Assembly (NCBI RefSeq): GCF_004000435.1
Contig: NZ_RBVZ01000001.1
Coordinates: 971,328 to 1,035,327 of the forward strand
DNA length: 64,000 nt
Source: Alexandriicola marinus
Lineage (GTDB): Bacteria; Pseudomonadota; Alphaproteobacteria; Rhodobacterales; Rhodobacteraceae
Direction: 5' to 3'
Part shown: positions 52,193 to 61,711 of the stretch, one piece after another
How positions within the stretch are numbered: position 1 is the first letter of the stretch
Layout of the letters: each line of letters opens with the position of its first letter
Position numbers and translations under genes: made by a program
Notes under the pieces: model-generated
What the model saw: the letters and a program-made list of their open reading frames with translations, nothing else
The model's database searches: none
Told to the model about the DNA's origin: nothing

Positions 52193-53068
52193 TCAGCTGT
52201 CGAGCTTGCGCAGACGCTTGAACAGCGACGAGGTATCCCAGCGGCCTCCGCCCATCTTCTGCACGTCCTTGTAGAACTGGTCGACCAGCGCCGTCACCGG
52301 AAGCGATGCGCCGGTATCCTCGGCCGTGGACAGGCAGATCCGCAGGTCCTTGCGCATCCAGTCGACGGCAAAGCCATGCTCGAATTCATCGTCGAGCATC
52401 GTCTCGTAGCGGTTTGCCATCTGCCAGCTGCCCGCCGCGCCGCCCTTGATCACATCGACCACGGCGCGACCGTCCAGCCCGGCTTTCTCGGCGAAATGCA
52501 GACCTTCGGACAGGCCCTGCACAAGACCCGCGATGCAGATCTGGTTGACCATCTTGGTCAGCTGACCCGCGCCGCTTTCGCCAAGGCGCGAACACATCTT
52601 CGCATAGGCCGCGATCACCGGTTCGGCCCGGTCGTAATGCGCTTGCGCGCCCCCGCACATCACGACCAGCTGGCCGTTCTCGGCGCCTGCCTGCCCGCCC
52701 GACACAGGCGCGTCGACAAAGCCCAGCCCGTGGCTGCGGGCCACCTCTTCGAGCTCTGCCGTCACCTGAGCCGAAACGGTGGTGTGATCGACAAAGATCG
52801 TCCCCTCGGTCATCGCGCCAAGCGCGCCGTCCTCGCCCAGGCAGACCGAGCGCAGATCGTCGTCATTGCCCACGCAGGCCATGACGAACTCCGCGCCCTC
52901 GGCGGCTTTCGCGGGCGTCGGCGCGGCGCGGCCGCCGTTTTTCGCGACCCAGGCCTCGGCCTTTGCCGGGGTCCGGTTATAGACCGTGACCTCGTGTCCG
53001 GCGGCGGCAAGGTGCCCCGCCATCGGCGCGCCCATGACACCCAATCCAAGAAATGCGACTTTCGCCAT
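52193..53068 (-). CDS. Beta-hydroxyacid dehydrogenase (HIBADH/GarR family)
   Basis: A 291-residue NAD(P)-dependent dehydrogenase. VAFLGLGVMGAPMAGHLAAA binds the cofactor, VDAPVSGGQAGAENGQL binds substrate, and the catalytic lysine lies in GAGQLTKMVNQICIAG (about residue 169). The family includes 3-hydroxyisobutyrate dehydrogenase and tartronate semialdehyde reductase; the sequence does not decide between them. A role beside the branched-chain transporter (valine breakdown) is possible. It is convergent with livM. Confidence 0.88.
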   Translation of the reverse strand: MAKVAFLGLGVMGAPMAGHLAAAGHEVTVYNRTPAKAEAWVAKNGGRAAPTPAKAAEGAEFVMACVGNDDDLRSVCLGEDGALGAMTEGTIFVDHTTVSAQVTAELEEVARSHGLGFVDAPVSGGQAGAENGQLVVMCGGAQAHYDRAEPVIAAYAKMCSRLGESGAGQLTKMVNQICIAGLVQGLSEGLHFAEKAGLDGRAVVDVIKGGAAGSWQMANRYETMLDDEFEHGFAVDWMRKDLRICLSTAEDTGASLPVTALVDQFYKDVQKMGGGRWDTSSLFKRLRKLDS

Positions 53069-53175
53069 TGCCTTGCCCCTCTCTGCCAGCCCTGTAAAAC
53101 GGTTCGAGGATTGGTAACGGATGAGCCATCGTCGTCAAGCGGCGACAGGCGCTCCGCTTTGGAGACAGGCAGGTC

Positions 53176-55650
53176 ATGGCGCGCGTTTTCCGGCTCTTGC
53201 TGCGACTGACAACGGGGCTTGTCGTCCTTGTTCTGGCGGCCCTGTTCCTTGCCTATTACTTCGGTTCGCGGTCGTTGCCCGACTATTCTGCGGAACGCTC
53301 GGTCTCGGGCCTGATCGCCCCGATCGAGATTGTGCGGGACACCTCGAACGTGCCGCATATCTTCGGCGCCACGGATCCCGACATCTATTACGGGCTGGGC
53401 TATGCCCATGCGCAGGACAGGTTCTGGCAGATGACGATGCTGCGCCGCACGGCGCAGGGCCGGCTGTCCGAATTGTTCGGAGAGAGAACGTTGTCGACCG
53501 ACGCGCTCATGCGCAGGCTCGATCTCTACACGCTGGCCGGTCAGTCGGTGGCGGATCAGGACGCCCGCACCCTTGCCGCGCTCGAGGCCTATTCGGCGGG
53601 GGTCAATGCCTGGCTGACCGAGGTCAACGCCGGCGCCTTGGGCCGTGGCGCGCCCGAGATGTGGCTTTTCAACCATCCGGTGGCACCCTGGGTGCCCGCC
53701 GATAGTCTTGCGATTCTCAAGCTGATGGCCCTGCAATTGTCGGGCCAGATCGAGGCTGAAGTGCTGCGCGCCCGCGTCTCGCTGGCCCTGCCGGACGAGC
53801 GGGTCCGAGATATCCTGCCCGATGCGCCGGGCAGCGGGCTTGCGGCCCTGCCCGCCTATGCCATGCTCATGCCAGGGGTCGAGGAGCTTCGCTTTGCGGA
53901 AGGTCGCCGGTCTGAGCTGGGCCCGCTGTCCCCTGTCAGCCCCCGGCCCCTGTCGGGCGCGTCGAATTCATGGGCCGCCGCCCCCAATCGCTCGGCCACG
54001 GGCTCGACCATCCTCGCCAACGACCCGCATCTGGGCCTGACGGCGCCCGCGATATGGTATCTGGCGCGGCTGGAATTGTCGTCGGGCGGCGTGATCGGCG
54101 GTACGATCCCGGGGATGCCGGTGATCCTCTCGGGCCGGTCGGCCAATCTCGGCTGGGCGATCACCTCGAGCTATCTCGACGATCAGGACGTCTTCGTCGA
54201 AGAGGTGAACCCCGCCAACACCGACGAATACCGCACGCCCGATGGCTGGGCGCCCTTTGTCACCCGCGACAGCATCATCAACATCAAGGATCGCCCAGGC
54301 GTCACCCTGCGCCTGCAATGGACGGTGAACGGCCCCGTCCTTCCGCCGGACATGTATGATCTGGGCACGATCCGTCCGCCGGGCCATGTCACCGCGATCA
54401 GCTGGACGGCGCTGTCGCCCGATGACACCTCGATGAGTGCCGCCATCGCCCTGATGCGCGCGCGCAATATCGACGAGGGGCTGGCCGCCGGGGAGCGCTT
54501 TGTCGCGCCCTCGCAGAACCTGCTTCTGGCCGATCGCAACCGGATCGCCATGAAGGTGATCGGCGCGATGCCGCGCCGGGATGCCGGTCACGCAAGCCAG
54601 GGGCGCTATCCGTCGCTGGGCTATGTCGAGGCGAACCGCTGGCTGGGCACCCTGCCCTATGCCGCGAACCCGCAATTCGTCGATCCGGGCGGCGGGATCC
54701 TGGGCAATACCAACAACAAGGTGATCGACCGTCCGTTCCCGCTTCATATGTCGTTCGACTGGGGCGATACGCAGCGGGTGCAGCGCTGGCGGTTCCTGAT
54801 GCAGAACCGCGAGGTGCATACCCGCGAAAGCTTTATCGAGGCACAGCTCGATACCGTAAGCTACACCGCCCGATCGATCCTGCCGCTCGTGGGGGCAGAC
54901 CTGTGGTTCACCGGCGATTCCGCGCCCGAGGGAACGCCCGCCCGCCAGCGCCAGAAGGCCCTTGCCCTGCTGTCCGAATGGAACGGCGAGATGAACGAGC
55001 ACATGCCCGAACCCCTGATCTATTCGGCGTGGGTACGTGCCCTTCAGGACAGGTTGATCCGCGATGAGCTGGGCCCGCTCGCGTCGGAATTCACCCATGT
55101 GGAGCCTGTGTTCATCGAACGCGTGTTCCGCGACATCGACGGCGCGGGGGTCTGGTGCGACGTCATCCAGTCGGCCCCGACCGAAACCTGCACGGATATG
55201 GCGCGCCTCGCGCTGGATGATGCGATTGTGTGGATCGAGCAGAACTATGGCACGGCGCTGGAATCGCTGCGCTGGGGCGATGCGCACGAGGCCGCGCACG
55301 ACCACCCCGTTCTGGGCGAAACGCCGATCCTGAACTGGTTCGTGAACATCCGTCAGTCGACCTCCGGCGGCGACAACACCCTGCGTCGCGGCCTGACCTC
55401 GGGCACAGATCCCGACCCGTTCCTGAACGTCCATTCCGCAGGCTACCGCGGTGTTTATGACTTCGCCGATCCCGACAGCTCTGTCTTCGTGATCTCGACC
55501 GGGCAGTCAGGTCATCTGTTCTCGCGCCATTACGACGATCTGGGGGAGCTGTGGCGGCGTGGGGAATATATCCCGATGTCTCTCGATCCGGCGCTGGCGC
55601 GGGCCGGGGCGGTTGGTGTCACGATCCTCCGCCCGGCGCTGGGGAACTGA
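53176..55650 (+). CDS. Penicillin acylase (amidase) family hydrolase
   Basis: An 824-residue Ntn hydrolase precursor. An N-terminal membrane helix (LTTGLVVLVLAALFLAYYFG) anchors or exports it, and the alpha subunit region shows VPHIFGATDPDIYYGLGYAH and QDRFWQMTMLRRTAQGRL. Autocatalytic cleavage should expose S263 in GASNSWAAAP as the beta-chain nucleophile, with LANDPHLGL and GWAITSSYLDDQDVF downstream. Members split penicillins, acyl-homoserine lactones or other N-acyl amides. The 3' end overlaps the convergent DUF2177 gene by 32 bases. Confidence 0.93.
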   Translation: MARVFRLLLRLTTGLVVLVLAALFLAYYFGSRSLPDYSAERSVSGLIAPIEIVRDTSNVPHIFGATDPDIYYGLGYAHAQDRFWQMTMLRRTAQGRLSELFGERTLSTDALMRRLDLYTLAGQSVADQDARTLAALEAYSAGVNAWLTEVNAGALGRGAPEMWLFNHPVAPWVPADSLAILKLMALQLSGQIEAEVLRARVSLALPDERVRDILPDAPGSGLAALPAYAMLMPGVEELRFAEGRRSELGPLSPVSPRPLSGASNSWAAAPNRSATGSTILANDPHLGLTAPAIWYLARLELSSGGVIGGTIPGMPVILSGRSANLGWAITSSYLDDQDVFVEEVNPANTDEYRTPDGWAPFVTRDSIINIKDRPGVTLRLQWTVNGPVLPPDMYDLGTIRPPGHVTAISWTALSPDDTSMSAAIALMRARNIDEGLAAGERFVAPSQNLLLADRNRIAMKVIGAMPRRDAGHASQGRYPSLGYVEANRWLGTLPYAANPQFVDPGGGILGNTNNKVIDRPFPLHMSFDWGDTQRVQRWRFLMQNREVHTRESFIEAQLDTVSYTARSILPLVGADLWFTGDSAPEGTPARQRQKALALLSEWNGEMNEHMPEPLIYSAWVRALQDRLIRDELGPLASEFTHVEPVFIERVFRDIDGAGVWCDVIQSAPTETCTDMARLALDDAIVWIEQNYGTALESLRWGDAHEAAHDHPVLGETPILNWFVNIRQSTSGGDNTLRRGLTSGTDPDPFLNVHSAGYRGVYDFADPDSSVFVISTGQSGHLFSRHYDDLGELWRRGEYIPMSLDPALARAGAVGVTILRPALGN

Positions 55651-56047
55651 CAAAGGCGCGGGTGATCGCAAGCCCCAGCGTTGCCGAGGTCGCGGACAGG
55701 AGCGTGCCCCAGATCAGGTCCGTCCAGAGCATCTGCCATGTCCAGCCCTTGAGCGTGGCAAGGTTCGAGAATTCGTAGGTCCCATACCCCACCGCACCCA
55801 GCACCGCCGCCGAGAACCAGACGGCGCCCAGCGACGTCCCGTCACGCAGCGCAGGCAGAGAGACGAACCACAACAGCGCGCCGACAAAGAACAGGTAGAA
55901 GACAAGGGCCGGCCCGTAGCGCGGCGTCTCGAGCAGCAAGTGCCCGATATCCCGGTCGAAAACCGGTTTCACGATGTATCGCAGGCCAATGACGTCGGCG
56001 GCCAGAAATATCACGACGGTGACGAGGTAGAGGATGGCAATCGACAT
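55619..56047 (-). CDS. DUF2177 membrane protein
   Basis: A 142-residue protein with four membrane helices: AILYLVTVVIFLAADVIGLR, YGPALVFYLFFVGALLWFV, AVWFSAAVLGAVGYGTYEFS and LWTDLIWGTLLSATSATLGL. The NLATLKGW and FDRDIGHLL segments match DUF2177, whose function is unknown. GGAG lies eight bases before the ATG at 56045-56047. Its last 32 bases overlap the end of the acylase gene on the other strand. Confidence 0.88.
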   Translation of the reverse strand: MSIAILYLVTVVIFLAADVIGLRYIVKPVFDRDIGHLLLETPRYGPALVFYLFFVGALLWFVSLPALRDGTSLGAVWFSAAVLGAVGYGTYEFSNLATLKGWTWQMLWTDLIWGTLLSATSATLGLAITRAFVSSPAPGGGS

Positions 56048-56162
56048 ATGCGGGCTCCGTTCCGGATTCATTTTGATCTCGCCTAAAGTTGCGAGCATTT
56101 CCCCCTGACCACCTAGGGCGCCATTCCGAAATTGGTAAGACTGGGAGGGCGAGATTGCGGGC

Positions 56163-56939
56163 ATGCAGGAAATGCCCAAGATCATCGCGATCCTGATCGC
56201 CTTCATGTCGCTGCGCAAGCCGGTCGATTTCGTGGTCAAACCGCTGTTTGCGGGTTTGTTCATGTGCCTTTTCGCCTTTGGCGCGGAATTCTACCTGCAC
56301 GGGGAATTTCTGATCGATTTCGTCGATCTGGTGCTGGTGACGATGGTGGCCTCGCTGCCCTTTTCGGGCATCATCTTTCTGGTCGTGACCTATCTGGACC
56401 GGCTTCAGGAAAGGCTTGCGATGATGGCCCTGACAGATCCCTTGACACAGCTTCCCAACCGGCGGGCCTTTCTTGACTGGACGACCCGGGTTCTGAGCCG
56501 GATCGATGCTGCCGAACAGGGCGTGCTGATGTTGATCGATGCGGACCGGTTCAAAAGTGTGAACGACAATTGGGGCCATGCGGTGGGCGACCTGTGCCTG
56601 CAGCGCGTGGCGGAACGCCTGACGACGGAACTTCGCCCCTTCGATGTGGTCGGGCGATACGGGGGCGAAGAATTCGTCGTCTTTCTGCCCGGCGTCTCGA
56701 TGGAGGTGGCCTATGAGGTCGGAACGCGCCTGTGTCGTCCGATCCGGATCGAACCCGAACAGCCGCCGGGCCGGATCAGCCTGACCCTGTCGATCGGGGC
56801 GGCGCTTGTTCACTATGGCGATCCGCTGCCCGACGTTCTCGTTCAGGCGGATACGGCGCTCTATCGCGCCAAGGCGAACGGACGCGCCCGGGTCGAGATT
56901 TGGGATGGCGGGCCGCTACGGCCCTCTGCCGCGGCCTAG
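56163..56939 (+). CDS. Membrane diguanylate cyclase (GGDEF)
   Basis: A 258-residue enzyme with two N-terminal membrane helices (~25-45 and ~52-75) and a GGDEF domain from about 90. The active-site loop is RYGGEEF (G167-F171), and TDPLTQLPNRRAF and DADRFKSVND are intact, so it should make cyclic di-GMP. An RPFD inhibitory site lies exactly five residues upstream (158-161), implying product feedback. No sensor domain other than the membrane part is seen. Its stop codon overlaps that of hflX tail to tail in CTAG. Confidence 0.92.
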   Translation: MQEMPKIIAILIAFMSLRKPVDFVVKPLFAGLFMCLFAFGAEFYLHGEFLIDFVDLVLVTMVASLPFSGIIFLVVTYLDRLQERLAMMALTDPLTQLPNRRAFLDWTTRVLSRIDAAEQGVLMLIDADRFKSVNDNWGHAVGDLCLQRVAERLTTELRPFDVVGRYGGEEFVVFLPGVSMEVAYEVGTRLCRPIRIEPEQPPGRISLTLSIGAALVHYGDPLPDVLVQADTALYRAKANGRARVEIWDGGPLRPSAAA

Positions 56940-58255
56940 CTTCCGTCCGCCTTCCCGGTCAGCCGGGCAAAGCGCGCCTTTTGCCGCTCATTCCAGTTCA
57001 CGCGGAGTTCCACGCCGGTCTCGACCGGGGTTTCCGCCTCGATCACGCCCTGTTCGTAAAGCCAGGCCCGCGCCCGGCCCGCATCATGCGGCAGGGTCAG
57101 TGTCTCGGTCACCGTCTGGGGTTTGAGACGTCGTGCAATCTCGGACACCAGCTGCTGCACGCCGTCACCCGTCAACGCCGAGATCAGGCAGACATCCTCA
57201 CTCCGGCTTGCCTGAACCTCCATCGCGTCTCGCTCTTCAGGCGGAAGCTGGTCGGCCTTGTTCCAGACCTCGATCATCGGGGTTTCGTTGGCGACGCCTA
57301 GACTCGTCAGGATTGCCTCCACATCGGCGGCCTGTTCAGCACTCTGCGCATGGCTGATGTCGCGCACATGCAGGACCAGATCAGCATCCGTCACCTCTTC
57401 AAGCGTGGCGCGGAAGGCCGCGACAAGCTCGGTCGGAAGATCCGAAATGAACCCCACCGTATCCGACAGGATGACCTCGTCGCCGGTGGCCAGTTCGACC
57501 TTGCGCATGGTGGGATCAAGCGTCGCGAACAGCATGTCCTTGGCCATCACTTCGGCCCCGGTCATGCGGTTGAACAGCGTGGATTTTCCGGCGTTGGTAT
57601 AGCCGACCAGCGCGACGATGGGGAACGGCACCTTGGCGCGGGCCTTGCGGTGCAGATCGCGCGTGCGCACCACCTTGTCCAGTTGGCGACGCAGGCGGTT
57701 GAGCTGTTCGTCGATGGCGCGGCGGTCTGCCTCGATCTGCGTCTCGCCGGGGCCGCCGACGAATCCCAATCCGCCCCGCTGCCGTTCAAGGTGGGTCCAC
57801 GCCCGCACAAGGCGCGTCCGCTGATAGCTGAGAGCCGCCATCTCGACCTGCAGAACACCCTCGCGGGTGCGGGCACGGTCGGAAAAGATCTCCAGGATCA
57901 GACCCGTCCGATCGAGGATTTTGACCCCCCATTCCTTTTCCAGATTGCGCTGCTGAACAGGCGAGACGTGGCCGTCGATCAGCACGAGTTCGATGTCCTG
58001 CGCCTTGAACAGCTGGCCCAGTTCCTCGATCTTGCCCTTGCCGAACAGCTTGCCCGGATGGATGCGAGGCAGGCGCACGACCTGCGCACCCTCGACCACC
58101 AGCCCCGGCAGGGCGGCGGCCAGCGCCACGGCCTCCTCGAGCGCCGGATCAGGATCGCGTGCGTCCCTGTCCGAGCGGACATGCGGATGCAGCACGAAAG
58201 CCGGAGTATCCGGAACCTTGCGGTCCACGCCGCCACCACGGGCGCCCTGTTTCAT
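56936..58255 (-). CDS. hflX: GTPase HflX
   Basis: A 439-residue ribosome-associated GTPase. The N-terminal HflX domain has VRLPRIHPGKLFGKGKIEEL and ERQRGGLGFVGGPGETQIE; the G domain has G1 GYTNAGKSTLFN, G3 DTVGFI and G4 NKAD. HflX splits stalled or hibernating ribosomes. I choose the ATG at 58253-58255, eight bases after AAGGTGAG; another at 58261 is too close to it. It follows hfq by 79 bases, a conserved hfq-hflX order. Confidence 0.96.
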   Translation of the reverse strand: MKQGARGGGVDRKVPDTPAFVLHPHVRSDRDARDPDPALEEAVALAAALPGLVVEGAQVVRLPRIHPGKLFGKGKIEELGQLFKAQDIELVLIDGHVSPVQQRNLEKEWGVKILDRTGLILEIFSDRARTREGVLQVEMAALSYQRTRLVRAWTHLERQRGGLGFVGGPGETQIEADRRAIDEQLNRLRRQLDKVVRTRDLHRKARAKVPFPIVALVGYTNAGKSTLFNRMTGAEVMAKDMLFATLDPTMRKVELATGDEVILSDTVGFISDLPTELVAAFRATLEEVTDADLVLHVRDISHAQSAEQAADVEAILTSLGVANETPMIEVWNKADQLPPEERDAMEVQASRSEDVCLISALTGDGVQQLVSEIARRLKPQTVTETLTLPHDAGRARAWLYEQGVIEAETPVETGVELRVNWNERQKARFARLTGKADGS

Positions 58256-58334
58256 GATCATCTCACCTTGGGCCGGGCGCGCATCTTGCCGACCTGCCCC
58301 GCCCGGCGGCTGGTGCGGATCGCGACTGGCGGGA

Positions 58335-58568
58335 TCAGTCCTCGCCGTCGTAAAGGTTGATCGGCTGCGACGGCATGATCGTGGAAATCGCGCTCTTGTA
58401 GACAAGCTGCGACTGGCCATCCCGGCGCAGAAGTACACAGAAACTATCGAACCACGTGATAACGCCTTGCAGCTTGACCCCGTTGATCAGGAAGATCGTG
58501 ACGGGAACCTTTGTCTTTCGGACGTGATTCAGGAATGCGTCCTGCAGATTCTGCTTGTCGGCGGCCAT
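58335..58568 (-). CDS. hfq: RNA chaperone Hfq
   Basis: A 77-residue Hfq. The Sm1 motif covers [20 protein letters not shown] and the Sm2 motif [12 protein letters not shown]; the N-terminal [11 protein letters not shown] is standard. It forms a hexamer that pairs small RNAs with messages and is a candidate partner of the sRNA candidate at 16346-16421. It precedes hflX. A sigma-54-like element and a CATAAT -10 lie 57-86 bases upstream of the ATG. Confidence 0.98.
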   Translation of the reverse strand: MAADKQNLQDAFLNHVRKTKVPVTIFLINGVKLQGVITWFDSFCVLLRRDGQSQLVYKSAISTIMPSQPINLYDGED

Positions 58569-58624
58569 GACCTGTTTTCCTTGCTCTTGACGGCCTCTGC
58601 GGGGCCTCTCCCTCGTTTGGGCCG

Positions 58625-58654
58625 ATTATGTCGTGCCAGCAACTGACATTCCAG
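58625..58654 (-). promoter_or_regulatory. Possible hfq promoter elements
   Basis: On the minus strand CTGGAATGTCAGTTGCT (58638-58654) has GG and GC ten bases apart with a perfect TTGCT -12 box, as for sigma-54. CATAAT (58625-58630) could be a sigma-70 -10 with a weak -35 (TGGAAT). Only one is likely to be real, and neither is strong. Confidence 0.3.
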
Positions 58655-58696
58655 CCCAAATTCAAGGCATTGCGCCGGAGTTTCAAGACTGTGCCT

Positions 58697-60244
58697 TCAA
58701 CCGCGCCAGAATTCCCTGTTCAGAAGCGCCACGAGGGCCAGTGTCTCGAGCCGTCCCAGAACCATCGCGAGGGCGTAGATCGTCTTGGCAGCATCCGGTA
58801 TCCCCGCGCTCGAGATCGGGTTTTCAGCGGCAACCGTGGCCAATGGCCCGGTCGTGGACAGCGCTGCCACCGCAAGGATCATCGCCGTTTCGAATTGCAC
58901 ACCCGTCAAGGCCAGAAGCAGCATGATCGCGGCCACGCTAAGCGCGAACAGCATGAAAAAGATCCATGCGATCCTTGCGCCCTGACGCCGGATCCGGCGC
59001 GCGGTCTGGCCCGAGCCACCGACGGAATTGGGGTGAACCAGGCGGCCGATCTCGCGCTCACCGTGGCGCATCAGCGCATAGACACGCAATAGTTTCACCC
59101 CACCCGCCGTCGTGGCCACGCCGCCCCCCAGAAGTGACAGGCCAACGAGAATCAGCCCCGGCGTCTCCAGCCCTGACCAATCGCCCGCCCGCACCCATTG
59201 CGCGGATTCGAATCCCGTCGTCGTCAGGAACGACAGAACGGTGAAGATGCTGCCCCAGAGGGCGGCAAACGCCGACGCCGCATTGCCCGCCTCCCGATCC
59301 TCGACCGCGCCAACATAATGCCGCACGAACAGCAAGAGCGGGATCATGACGACCAGAACAATGGCAATCTGGATTTCCGGATCGCGAAACAGCGACCGGT
59401 CGTCATCTGACAGAACCCCACGCGAGAACGTCAGGCGCGAGACCCCGAAAATCAGGAAGGCGAAGATCACCACCTCGCCCGCAAAGCCCGAGCCCGCGAA
59501 TTGCGTCCCGCCGGTGGGCGATATGCCCGATGTGGCCAGAACCGACATCGCATGGCAGATCGCGGTCAGCGGCGTCTCGCCGGCGACGAGCAGCGCGACC
59601 CAGAGCGCAAGCGTAAGCCCCACATAGATCGGCATCAGCTTGGCGCCAAAGCGCACCAGCCGTTCGGATGGGGCATGAAGTTGCTGCCCGGTCAACTGGC
59701 CCAGAGACGGGTCCTCTCCGCGGGCCGCCGCCCGCACTTCGAAGCCACCGATGTTCATCGGCGCAAAAACCGCAAGTGCCGCGACCCAGATCAGCAAACC
59801 GCCCAGCCAGCCAACGGTGGCGCGCCACAGGTGGAGCCCCGGTGCGATATCGCCGGGATCGTCGAAGAGCGTGGCCCCGGTCGTCGTGAAGCTCGAGATC
59901 ATTTCGAACCATGCGTGCAGGAAACTCAGGTCCGGCACCGCTTCGTGAAAGGGAATGGCGAAGAGAACCGGCAGGATCGCGAAACTGGCCAGCAGTCCTG
60001 TCAGTTGGCTCTTGCCAAGGTCAGACCGGCGCTGGCCCTGCGTGGCGATCGCGATCAGAAGCGTCAGGACAAGCGACATCATCATCGCGAAGAGAAACGC
60101 CCGCGCCACGACGAAATCGCCGGTAGTCAGCGCATAGGCTGCGGGGGCCGCCATGGCCGCCGATCCCACCCCCATGACCAGCACGATAAAGGGCATGTCC
60201 GCGATCCGGGTGGAGGCGTTCGCCGTTTTCCGCGTGGTGGCCAT
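58697..60244 (-). CDS. trkH: Potassium uptake protein TrkH
   Basis: A 515-residue membrane transporter of the TrkH/KtrB family with about ten to twelve helices and four filter loops: SFTTTGATLFDDP, LATSGISPTGGTQFAG, LTTTGFESAQWV and ALSTTGPLATVAAEN. It conducts K+ with TrkA as the gate. The ATG is at 60242-60244, ten bases after trkA; the ORF continuing to 60397 overlaps trkA. Confidence 0.95.
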   Translation of the reverse strand: MATTRKTANASTRIADMPFIVLVMGVGSAAMAAPAAYALTTGDFVVARAFLFAMMMSLVLTLLIAIATQGQRRSDLGKSQLTGLLASFAILPVLFAIPFHEAVPDLSFLHAWFEMISSFTTTGATLFDDPGDIAPGLHLWRATVGWLGGLLIWVAALAVFAPMNIGGFEVRAAARGEDPSLGQLTGQQLHAPSERLVRFGAKLMPIYVGLTLALWVALLVAGETPLTAICHAMSVLATSGISPTGGTQFAGSGFAGEVVIFAFLIFGVSRLTFSRGVLSDDDRSLFRDPEIQIAIVLVVMIPLLLFVRHYVGAVEDREAGNAASAFAALWGSIFTVLSFLTTTGFESAQWVRAGDWSGLETPGLILVGLSLLGGGVATTAGGVKLLRVYALMRHGEREIGRLVHPNSVGGSGQTARRIRRQGARIAWIFFMLFALSVAAIMLLLALTGVQFETAMILAVAALSTTGPLATVAAENPISSAGIPDAAKTIYALAMVLGRLETLALVALLNREFWRG

Positions 60245-60254
60245 GGCGTGCCGC

Positions 60255-61631
60255 TCAGAAGAAGTCGATGGAGACCTGAAGCAGGCGTTCCACCTCAGGC
60301 ACATCGCTCGACATCGCAAAGATCGCCACCACGTCGCCCTCTTCGATCCGGGTGGAGCCGGTCGGGCGCACCACGTCGCCATCCTTGACGACGCCACCGA
60401 TCAGAACGCCTTCCGGGAACCCGATATCCGAGATTTTCTGCCCCGCCATGGGCGAGGTTCCCAGAACCTGCGCTTCGATCACCTCGGCCTCGGCATCGCC
60501 GATCGAATAGACACCCCGAACGCGCCCGTGCCGGATATGGCGAAGGATCGACGACACGGTCGTTGCGCGCGGGTTGATATAGGCGTCGATCCCGAGGGGT
60601 TTCATCAGCGGGATCAGCGTCGGGTCGTTCAACAGACAGATCGCCGTCCGGGCCCCCATCTCCTTGGCGCGCACGGCCGCGAGCATGTTGGTCTTGTCGT
60701 CATCGGTCACGACCAAGGCGGCATCGGCACGGCCGGCCCCCGCCTCGTCGAGGATCCCTGCGTCGAGCCCGTCACCATGCAGAACGATCGTCCGGTCGAG
60801 CGCATCGGCGGCGCGTTCGGCCCGCTGACGGCTCCGCTCGATCACCTTGACGCGCGGGCGCACCGTGCGCGCCTCCAGCGCTGTTGCCACGCCAAGGCCC
60901 ACGTTGCCGCCGCCGATGATGACGATCCTGTCCTGCTTTTTCTGCGCCTTGCCGAAAATCTCGAGCGTGCGGCCCATGTCGCGTGTGTCGGTGAACACAT
61001 AGACATCGTCGCCCATGAAGATCTGATCCCCGGCCATCGGCGCGAAAAGCGATCCGTCCCGCCGGATGCCCACCACGATGGCGCGCAGGGTGGAAAACAG
61101 GTCGGTGAGCTGGCGTAGCGGAGTGTCGACAATCGGACAGGCTTCGTCGATCCGGATGCCCATCAGCTGGGCCTTGCCGCCGAAGAAGCTTTCGATATCG
61201 AATGTGGTTGGGGCGGAGAGCCGCTGCAACGCAGCCTCGGCCACCTCCTTTTCCGGAGAGATGACCACGTCGATCGGCATGTGATCGCGGCGATAGAGAT
61301 CGGAATAGATGGCATCGAGATAGCTTTGCGCCCGAAGCCGCGCGATCTTGCGGCGGATCGCGAAGACCGAATGGGCCACCTGACAGGTGACCATGTTGAC
61401 CTCGTCGGAATGGGTCGCCGCGATGATCATCTCGGCATCGCGCGCGCCGGCGCGATCGAGCACATCGGGATAGCTCGCAAAGCCTGTGATACCCTGCACG
61501 TCCAGCGTATCGGTGGCGCGGCGCACGAGGTCGGGATTGTTGTCCACGACCGTCACGTCGTTGCGCTCGCCGGACAGGTGGCGGGCAATCTGCCAACCGA
61601 CCTGACCTGCGCCGCAGATGATGACCTTCAT
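60255..61631 (-). CDS. trkA: Potassium uptake regulatory protein TrkA
   Basis: A 458-residue cytoplasmic protein with two RCK_N Rossmann domains (VIICGAGQVGWQIARHLSGE at the start, and IVIIGGGNVGLGVATALEAR near 230) and two RCK_C domains. It binds NAD(H) and gates TrkH. It lies 80 bases downstream of ntrX in the conserved ntrYX-trkAH-hfq-hflX order. Confidence 0.97.
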   Translation of the reverse strand: MKVIICGAGQVGWQIARHLSGERNDVTVVDNNPDLVRRATDTLDVQGITGFASYPDVLDRAGARDAEMIIAATHSDEVNMVTCQVAHSVFAIRRKIARLRAQSYLDAIYSDLYRRDHMPIDVVISPEKEVAEAALQRLSAPTTFDIESFFGGKAQLMGIRIDEACPIVDTPLRQLTDLFSTLRAIVVGIRRDGSLFAPMAGDQIFMGDDVYVFTDTRDMGRTLEIFGKAQKKQDRIVIIGGGNVGLGVATALEARTVRPRVKVIERSRQRAERAADALDRTIVLHGDGLDAGILDEAGAGRADAALVVTDDDKTNMLAAVRAKEMGARTAICLLNDPTLIPLMKPLGIDAYINPRATTVSSILRHIRHGRVRGVYSIGDAEAEVIEAQVLGTSPMAGQKISDIGFPEGVLIGGVVKDGDVVRPTGSTRIEEGDVVAIFAMSSDVPEVERLLQVSIDFF

Positions 61632-61711
61632 CGGAAGGCACTCCTGTCAGTCACAAGCCCGCCCGTCCTGCCAGATGCGCAGCCCGTGGTCAATCTGGCC
61701 GGCGGCACGTG

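Noticed and set aside
59205-59218. tRNA T-loop-like GGATTCGAATCCC
   Set aside because: It lies in the trkH coding sequence and no acceptor, D or anticodon stems surround it.
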